The position numbers were made by a program, and so were the translations under genes. From NCBI GenBank assembly GCA_039619475.1, contig CM077115.1, positions 41,912,944 through 41,976,943 of the forward strand: 64,000 nucleotides of DNA. The letters are read 5' to 3'. The notes below the pieces were generated by a model. That model did not search any database. It had not been told where the DNA came from and worked only from the letters and a program-made list of their open reading frames with translations. Below are positions 57,470-64,000 of the stretch, piece by piece (the stretch's first letter is position 1; each line of letters begins with the position of its first letter). Source of the DNA: Icerya purchasi. Taxonomy: Eukaryota; Arthropoda; Insecta; Hemiptera; Monophlebidae.

Positions 57470-57960
57470 TATTGGCCGCTCCGACGAAACCCGTAACCAA
57501 TCAGGCTGCACGGCGAACCGTCCGTTCATAATTATGCATGGAATTTTCATCCGCTAACTTCAGTTAACGATACTAGTCGACGATTATCCAGCGTTCCTGT
57601 TCCAGCAGAATTGGTCCAATTACTCCTCTTCATCTGGGTAGCACTACTTTAGTGCTACAAATCAGCGACTGTTTTCAAAGTTGCTGACCAGCGTGCATAT
57701 CAGTAGCCTGGTTGCCATGCTCAATCTGTTGCATATGCATTATTGGTCCAACAGCTATTCCCCGTTCCAGGTATTATAAAGGGGGGCTGCTATTCATTCT
57801 GGTCGTCGATTTTCAGCCAGGAACACAGACCCCCTCCTGCTGTCTATCCATCTTTATTCGGCTTCAATAGTTTGATCATCAGTTCCTTTCAGCAGTAACG
57901 TCAAGTTAACACCGTTCTTATTGAGCAGCAAAGTTATTGGTGCGGATTCATTTTTCTGAA
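57470..57960 (+). promoter_or_regulatory. Promoter-like region: CCAAT cluster, TATA box, initiators
   Basis: A GC-richer stretch with five CCAAT/ATTGG pentamers (57471, 57497, 57611, 57617 and 57742), two of them fused as ATTGGTCCAAT. Next come GCATATGCAT (57731) and TATAAA at 57775-57780 followed by G6. Initiator-like TCATTC (A at 57796) and TCAGCC (A at 57815) lie 21 and 40 bp downstream of the TATA box. Neither is at the ideal spacing of about 30 bp. The presumed 5' leader runs to at least 57955. The first ATG downstream (57970) opens a short frame starting MEHINSSGTVSAHYEL. An 8-bp inverted pair, TAGCACTA/TAGTGCTA, is at 57640-57658. Direction and function are inference from motif order. 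Confidence 0.4.
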
Positions 57961-57969
57961 ATTTTCGCA

Positions 57970-58098
57970 TGGAGCACATTAATAGCAGCGGCACAGTTAG
58001 TGCTCATTATGAATTGATATTTCTATTTTTCTTTTTACAATGTGCAGATATATTTTTTCTACTAATTACAAAATACACTTCTATTCAAATTTAAATCG
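57970..58098 (+). CDS. Hypothetical short ORF below the promoter-like region
   Basis: The first ATG after the TATA box opens a frame of 42 codons: MEHINSSGTVSAHYEL, then hydrophobic FLFFFLQCADIFFLLI, ending KYTSIQI and TAA. The second half looks like chance AT-rich sequence. The first 9-16 codons could instead be a first coding exon ending at a GTTAGT or beyond. I recognise no family. Confidence 0.15.
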
Positions 58099-60169
58099 TC
58101 AATTATTTGACATGGTCCTCCGGATTCAGTACACTCAACAAATCAGTCATACGGGACAGATTTCCGTCGCCCCAGTTCGTTAATTTCGGATTCGAGTCTC
58201 AAACTAAGCGTAGAGACGTTTAACAATCTCCATTATTCGTCTGGGCTTTGATGACGTAGTCTGTTGCCTTTATCTCGTTTTCGTTTCTCCTTGATTTCTA
58301 AATCGTGAATTAAGGGCGACTTGTCTTCAAATTGCTTCTACACTTATCGAGAACCCGAAAGAACCGAATGCCAGAAAAATCTGGGGAAGTAAAGGCGACC
58401 CCACAGGAAAGAAACTGGCATCCGATATTCTCTTTATTAGGCTCAGTTCAATGCGAATCCTAACTTCATAACCCAAATTGCCTAATCAAGGATATGATGC
58501 ACTGATGTTATTCCACTTATCCCTATTTCGGCCTCTACACTTCAATGAAGCGACCATATCAATTTTCGGGGGGTCTTCTTATTCTAATGAACGTTCATCA
58601 ATTCGCCATTCCTATATTTTGTCTTTATTTCTGGTTTGTTCGTTTCAATTCGATTGCATTTTTTTACAGCACATGACCAAACACACGCCATCTATACGAC
58701 TGCCGAATAAAATACATATTATATTTTACGCGCGTCATTTTTAACGTTCACACGTGTTCTATGAGCGCTTGATGTGCTCCAGTAGTTTCAACGTTGGCGA
58801 GGGTTATCAGACCGCATGCAGACATTAACTTCAAAAACAATTATAGCGTAATAAACAGCGCGCTAAACATATTTAAAGGAAACAACAAATCCTTCTAAAA
58901 CAAAAACAAAACCATTAGAACCGTAAAATTTTACTTGAGGTTGTCATATACATAACAATCTGGTAGTCAACGATTTACTGTGTCGTTAGACCTGTAGTTT
59001 GCTGACGTTATAACTGTAAATGCTTTGCGTGTAACGACGCATCATAAAATCGAATGATAGCGATAAATTGTACCAATAGACTTCGATAGACGGATCAGCG
59101 AAATTTACTATCTAAAACTTTATAACAACCCCGCAGAAACGTACGTCATTATGAGAATCTTCTTCGCATTTACACGAGTTCCGTATGTTCCCTATTATTT
59201 CACTTTCTTTTTTTTCCCATTTCTGATTCTTGTAGCTGTTTCGCGCCGCCGACTTTTTGTATAAACGAAAATTCTAAACTCTTTCTATAAAGTGTATAGC
59301 AAATGAATACATTTTTCGAAAAAGATGAGATCATCTTGATTTTTAACTAAACTTCTAGAAGGAAACACTTTTGCGAAAAAAAGTAATTAAAAAACACCAA
59401 CCCCTATACAGAGTATAAACCGTAATAAAGAACTAGTTAAGTATCAACTTCGGTCCTTGTCACCTGAATGCGTTAAATTAAATAAATTTACTCCACTGAT
59501 ATCTTCGTTTTGAAAAAAAAAATAAAAATACACTCAATCTTACATAATTTGTACGAGAGACTTTATATCACGAAAAAAAATCGCGTTTTTATTTAACTAT
59601 CACACTTCTTATACTACATCTGATTACTCAACTCCTACTCGATGAAATATGTACATTAGCAAATGGTGCTCTATGGTTATTTTGGTTATATATATTTTAA
59701 AAAAAATTTTTTAGCGTTTCTTTATTTTACCGACAGTGATAAAGGTTCTCTTTCAAAGCTTTTAAATAAATTCTTTCGAAAGTATCGCATTCCAAGTGAA
59801 AGTGTAATTGATCGGACTGCGTAAGCATTTTTGGGATGGCTGAGTTTTTCTCAATTCACGTGTCTAGCGGAATATAGTACAGAAATTTTAATTTTCTTGA
59901 ATTATTATTTGCGACAACTCATGTGCGCACGACGACTAATCAGAGCTAACTTAGCTTGTTCTAAGTGGAAAAAAATTAAGTTGCATAACTTTTGCGTTTC
60001 TACTAGGTTAGCGAAAATGAATAAGAAAAAAAGTGTAAAACCCGTAAATTAAAACAAAAACGAAAGGAATAGCAGGAAAAAATAGTGTATCGAAGCGTTA
60101 AAAGAAGGATTGGAAAAAGAAGATTAACCAAAAAAAATTGAGATTAGTCGAATATTTCAATTGCATGAC
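58099..60169. other. Interval without a supported gene
   Basis: No motif-bearing frame. The frames at 58478-58744 (88 codons) and 59831-60052 (73 codons) are open but show nothing recognisable. Confidence 0.4.
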
Positions 60170-61135
60170 ATGCATAAACTGCTGTTGGGTAGTGTCCCGC
60201 ATTCTTCAAGTTGCAACAGGAATTTCTCTTCTTACGTACTCATCTTCACTGATGGCTCTAGAGGGCCTGGTGGTGTCGGGGCTTTCTATATTCGCCCCCG
60301 AATTTAATTGCTCCGAATAATTCTTTAGTCTTCCGCCTTTCGGTTCTAATTTTGTAGCCGGGATGATTGCTACATCACGTGCAAAATTATTTATATTTCC
60401 TCTAATCGTAACTTCTCCTACTATCTGATAATTTCCGGGACTCCATGAACGCCTTTCAGGCTATTAGAGTTTACTTCTCTTCCTCTTCCGATTTCATCAT
60501 TCTTCTCGTAAACTCACATTCACAATATTTCCTTTCATCACACTCTATCCACGTTAATCTGCTGCGGGTTCCTGGTTGTAGAGGCATTGAGGGTATCGAA
60601 ATGGTGGACGCTTTAGCTCAGGTTGCTGCTCGTTTCCCTTTTTTACTTTTAAAAAGTCCCAAGTACAAATCTATTATCCTTAAGTAAGAAATTTTTCTTA
60701 CTTAAGGATAATAGATTTGAAATTTTGGCTCCTTTACCAACGAATTCCCTTCCATTCCATGTTCCGTTACTGTCCCTATTATTCGCTTTCGTTTTAATCA
60801 CACTTTATTGCCCTCCTACTGCTATCGTTTCTCTTTGGTTTCCTCTCCTTATTGTCCTCTTCATTCTAATGGAGCAGTAATCTGTGATACGCTAATGACA
60901 TTTTCTTTGAGTATTCTACTGTTTCCGTGGAATGTTCTTCTATCAATTCCTCCTAAAGTTAAGGATTCCTGCTCCTTATTGTTCTTCCTTTATATCCCGT
61001 CCTCTTCCTCACAGTCAGTTGTTCCTGCCATTGCATTTCAGCTATTTCCGATCGAATTAAGTTTTATAATTAGTTGACACTCTTGTTCCTATCATTTCTG
61101 GGCGGAGGTCCTTAGTTGACAAACCCAAAAAACAA
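60170..61135 (+). mobile_element. Jockey-like LINE, RNase H to 3' tail
   Basis: Plus-strand copy of the main family. TDGSRGPGGVGAFYI (60250-60290, RNase H strand 1 with the first catalytic D, read in a shifted frame), PLIVTS and LIISGTPWT (D-S element area), LSTLICCGFLVVEALR (for the F.W.PGHRGI region, 60545-60590) and SPYCPLHSNGAVICDTL (60845-60890), then the 3' UTR GGGCGGAGGTCCTTAGTTGA followed by CAAACCCAAAAAAC at 61105-61135. Multiple frameshifts. A 54-bp perfect inverted duplication interrupts it at 60666-60719. Confidence 0.82.
60666..60719. repeat. Perfect hairpin, 26-bp arms, 2-nt centre, inside the LINE
   Basis: CAAATCTATTATCCTTAAGT.. (60666-60691), then TT, then the exact complement (60694-60719). 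The right arm is absent from sibling LINE copies as far as can be judged, so it is a secondary inverted duplication. Confidence 0.95.
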
Positions 61136-63066
61136 AAAAATACTTACACGCACTATCTATGTATATAAGGATTCGAAAATTCCAATCGGAAAATTCAATT
61201 ACAATATCCAAAACTAATTAAGCGTTTCTTTTTTTTGTTTTTTTGTTGTTTTTTTTTTTTTTTTGATTATTACTAAGAGAATGACCGAAAATTCGGTTAA
61301 GTTTTTTACTGAAATTTACTAATTTCGACTCGAAAAGGCGGAACTACTAAAACTTGACACGTTTGGGAAATATTTTCCTACATTGAACAACGTCCACAGT
61401 CAACCGGGCTAAAGAGTATTAGAATCGAATTAATCTGATAAATTTCCATCGAAGCACAAACCATTACAGCAGCAAGCCGTACATAAATTCGATTAATTCG
61501 CAAATTCTTCATCAAAGGAGCCAATTTACCAGCAATAATGAAATAAATTATACAAGTTGAACGGTCAGCGGATGCGGCAATAAAATACGCGCTCAATTCT
61601 ATTTATAAGCAAAATTGTATGGGGACCGTACACACACACACACACCGCTCTCACTCTTCGATACGTATTGCATAATCATGCGTTTCGTTCCAACAACCGC
61701 GCGAAGTCGTTGCATGCCTTTTTTTGTATTTTAATAGTTTACCGAGAGGACACAATGATTTCCAGTTGAAAAGCACCAGCGAATGGTTTCGAAGTGAATG
61801 AAAAGAGAGATGCGGCACAGTAGAAACGGATATTTCAACGAATATACCGGCAGTAATCGCATTAAGAAGCGAGATTTAGTTGTTCATCGACCTCGTCAGG
61901 AGTCAATATGCGACAAAATTAAGACGCGAATTATTATTATCCTTCGACAGTTGGACAATTTATGTGACGCGGAAGAAGTCGAACGTTTTTCACGAGGAAG
62001 AAATTTCTACGCTAAAATTGTCAAACTTGGCGCGACAAAATTTCTAAAATTTTCGCGCCAGATTAAATTTTACCATTAGAGCTCTTTCGATTGTTATCCC
62101 TCCTGCCCCCGTGAAATTACAACAGAACTTACGCGTGCAATGGCTGGAAAGTTCTGGAAAGTTCAATGTTCTCAACGTGACACTATTCCGTAATTTTCAC
62201 GCTCAATCTCATTTAAAATAATCACGCCATCAGCAGATATGTTCTGGGGCCAGGTCGCCAGTACAATATAATTCCTATCACGCACGAATTCAAGACACAC
62301 ACTAGCAGAGCGCCACATCACGACATTCCGTTTCCTCATCCAGTCGCTATTGCGTTCTCCGTACCTCTTTGCCGATAATTTTCAATTCTCCGTACTCTGC
62401 TATTTTAAAAGACGCATCTAAAACCTTCTTTGTCACTCCACCTTCCTCTCCTAAAAGACTAATTGTCAAATCTGAACACTGAAGACTAAAACATTTGTTC
62501 CAGTAGGTCCTGGTAACTTAGTAGGTTTTATTACGTCACATGTTCGCCGAGGTACTCTCATCTGCAGATTTCATAAATGAAAGTACGGCATTAGAAGAAC
62601 AACTGTTGTCAATCGAGTTTTCCGTAGAACACCGATTGTGAGGATGCGTTAGACCGAAAAGTGAAAAAGAAAGAAAAAGAAAGAAAAAAAAAAGAAAAAA
62701 AGTCAGCAAAAAACCAGCAGTACGCATTTGACAAGGTTTATTCGTAATTTATTTGTTGTAACCGAACCTTACAGCTGTTTTGTTTCCTCAAAATTTTAGC
62801 ACGATTTCATATGTATTATAATTTTCTTTGTTTAAAAGCACTATCTAATTTACCGAATTTAACCAAGTAGGGGAATGTCGTCCGACAAATGACGTCACAT
62901 TTTTGTCTGGACAAGTAAATGATGGTAGTAGCTGGAATACAATATAATCGAAAGCAGTTAAGCATTACTATTGTTCTGTTTTGTATGTTTCTGCGATTTT
63001 GGTACAGTGTATGGTGGTATAATTTCGTATAAAAATAGCAAGTAACGTTAGTTTCGTGTATTTTTA
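61136..63066. other. Interval without a supported gene
   Basis: Contains a (CA)n run at 61630-61645. The 93-codon plus frame at 61798-62079 starts MKREMRHSRNGYFNEYTG and is basic, with no recognised domain. Its end overlaps GGCGCGACAAAATTT / AAATTTTCGCGCC, two E2F-like sites in inverted order. An A/G-rich (GAAA)n block lies at 62660-62702. Confidence 0.35.
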
Positions 63067-63260
63067 ACCGACTTCAAAAAAGGAGGAAGTATTCACAATT
63101 CAACTGTTTTTTTTTTTTTTAAATGTGTGTTACCTTAGAACTTTCTTCTAGATGAACCGAGTTTAATGATTATTCTTTTATTTGAAAGGCGGTGTTTCTC
63201 ATGTGGTCCCATTTGAATTTGATCAAGATCTGACCGGTAGTTTTTGAGTTATCCTTAATA
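63067..63260 (+). repeat. Common insect interspersed repeat segment
   Basis: Begins AACCGACTTCAAAAAAGGAG, and continues with GTGTGTTACCTTAGAACTTT, GATGAACCGAGTTTAATGAT, GTGGTCCCATTTGAATTTGA and TAGTTTTTGAGTTATCC. I recall sequences of this form (AACCGACTTCAAAAAAGGAGG..TTTTTGAGTTATCC) as widespread in insect genomes, without a secure class. It directly adjoins the tail of MITE copy B. Confidence 0.55.
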
Positions 63261-63310
63261 GTAATGCGGAAGATTGAAGCTTTTTGGATGCTTTTCATTC
63301 ATGATTGTTT

Positions 63311-63425
63311 TCACCGTCCGGTTAGATTTATTGACTTAAAATACTATAAATTTGCCAAATTACCATGGAAATGTAACTACTTTTGATGTTTTCACACCGT
63401 GGAAATATCTGTTCTTATTAAAATG
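63311..63425 (-). repeat. Tail segment shared with MITE copy A
   Basis: The reverse complement contains TTTCCACGGTGTGAAAACAT, CCATGGTAATTTGGCAAATT and TATAGTATTTTAAG, matching 24421-24500. Confidence 0.75.
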
Positions 63426-63467
63426 TTTTAATTTAATTGAATAAAAATGCACTAAAAAGTAAAAAAA

Positions 63468-63922
63468 AAAATGCTTTTTTACAAAAAATAAATACCGATA
63501 TACTTGAAGGTTTATTATAAAAATTTAAAAATGCACCAAAAAGTGAAAAATAATTACTCCCGATAAAAAATATATATCAGAGTGATATAGCACTTAAGTG
63601 GTGATATCTTAATTCTTATACAACATTAATACTTTAATTAGAGTAGGGATTCATATTACATATTAAAATAATAATTAAAAACTGCATTAAATGTTCATTA
63701 AATTGTTCCTAGATATAGTAACATGAATTTGATGCCGACTCTAATTAAGGTATTAATGTTGTATAAGAATTACGATAATATCACCACTTAAGTGTTATAT
63801 CACACCCTGAAATATATTTTCTCATCGGGAGTAATTATTTTTTACTTTTTAGTGCATTTTTAAATTTTTATAATAAACATTTAAGTATCGGTATTTATTT
63901 CTTGTAAAACGGCATTTTATCT
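63468..63922. mobile_element. Fold-back MITE, copy B
   Basis: Inverted arms as in copy A (AAATACCGATATACTTGAAGG, ATTACTCCCGAT, CACTTAAGTGGTGATAT; complement on the right), around a longer centre. The core word AATTGTTCCTAG is the reverse complement of copy A's CTAGGAACAATT, so B is inverted relative to A. It has more mismatches between arms than copy A, so it may be older or less often converted. Confidence 0.85.
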
Positions 63923-64000
63923 TTATCACAATGCACGGGATTAGTTCATTCGGACTTTTTACAGTTTATATTTTGGTTCGGTGGCCTGTCTATTTCTCTT

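Noticed and set aside
61798..62079. 93-codon plus ORF with an ATG, basic protein
   Set aside because: No homology recognised, no splice or promoter context, and ordinary length for chance in this window. Mentioned only in the interval note.

Overview
The window reads as AT-rich (roughly two-thirds A+T by eye), repeat-dominated arthropod nuclear DNA, most likely from an insect. The evidence is the mix of decayed mobile elements: Jockey/I-type LINEs with a C-terminal RNase H, RTE-like LINEs, a hAT tail, a Kolobok-like transposase relic, a Helitron-type N-terminus and fold-back MITEs. Many (TA)n tracts and long poly(A)/poly(T) runs, and no operon-like gene packing, point the same way. I found no complete gene, rRNA, tRNA or CRISPR array. 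The window behaves like intergenic or very long intronic DNA.

Layout. 0-10 kb: a minus-strand LINE RNase H scrap (480-960), a 2.56-kb transposon with about 0.85-kb inverted arms (3504-6062), a plus-strand LINE 3' piece (6895-7744), and an RTE-type LINE tail bracketed by a 60-bp direct repeat (9231-9710). 10-25 kb: mostly unassignable DNA with an RTE-like LINE that still shows its reverse transcriptase core (14105-15500), another LINE (19750-20850), the best host-exon candidate (21277-21495, minus) and the first copy of a fold-back MITE (23866-24310). 25-35 kb: a hAT dimerisation-domain relic (26319-26582), a well-preserved LINE C-terminus (26620-27095), an RTE-like LINE split by a later poly(A) retroinsertion (30780-31165), and a perfect 37-bp-arm hairpin (34159-34236). 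37-46 kb: LINE tails, a Kolobok/Mutator-like transposase pseudogene ending at a TTAA (38950-40818), and an element with 35-bp inverted ends, (TA)n borders and a Helitron-type N-terminal fragment (43732-45073). 46-64 kb: more LINE pieces, two minus-strand exon-like segments that together resemble the start of an S1 (chymotrypsin-fold) protease homologue (51980-52112 and 47324-47389), an RTE LINE (54985-56690), a CCAAT-rich, TATA-containing promoter-like stretch (57470-57960), a LINE with an internal perfect hairpin (60170-61135), and the second MITE copy in the opposite orientation (63468-63922).

The elements are mostly 5'-truncated and frameshifted, and no intact autonomous element is present. 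Several LINE copies share one 3'-terminal signature (GGTCCTTAGTTGAC followed by a CCC-containing tail), so one Jockey-like family contributed much of the load. Host coding content, if any, consists of isolated exons on the minus strand. Their splice signals are good but their identity is uncertain.
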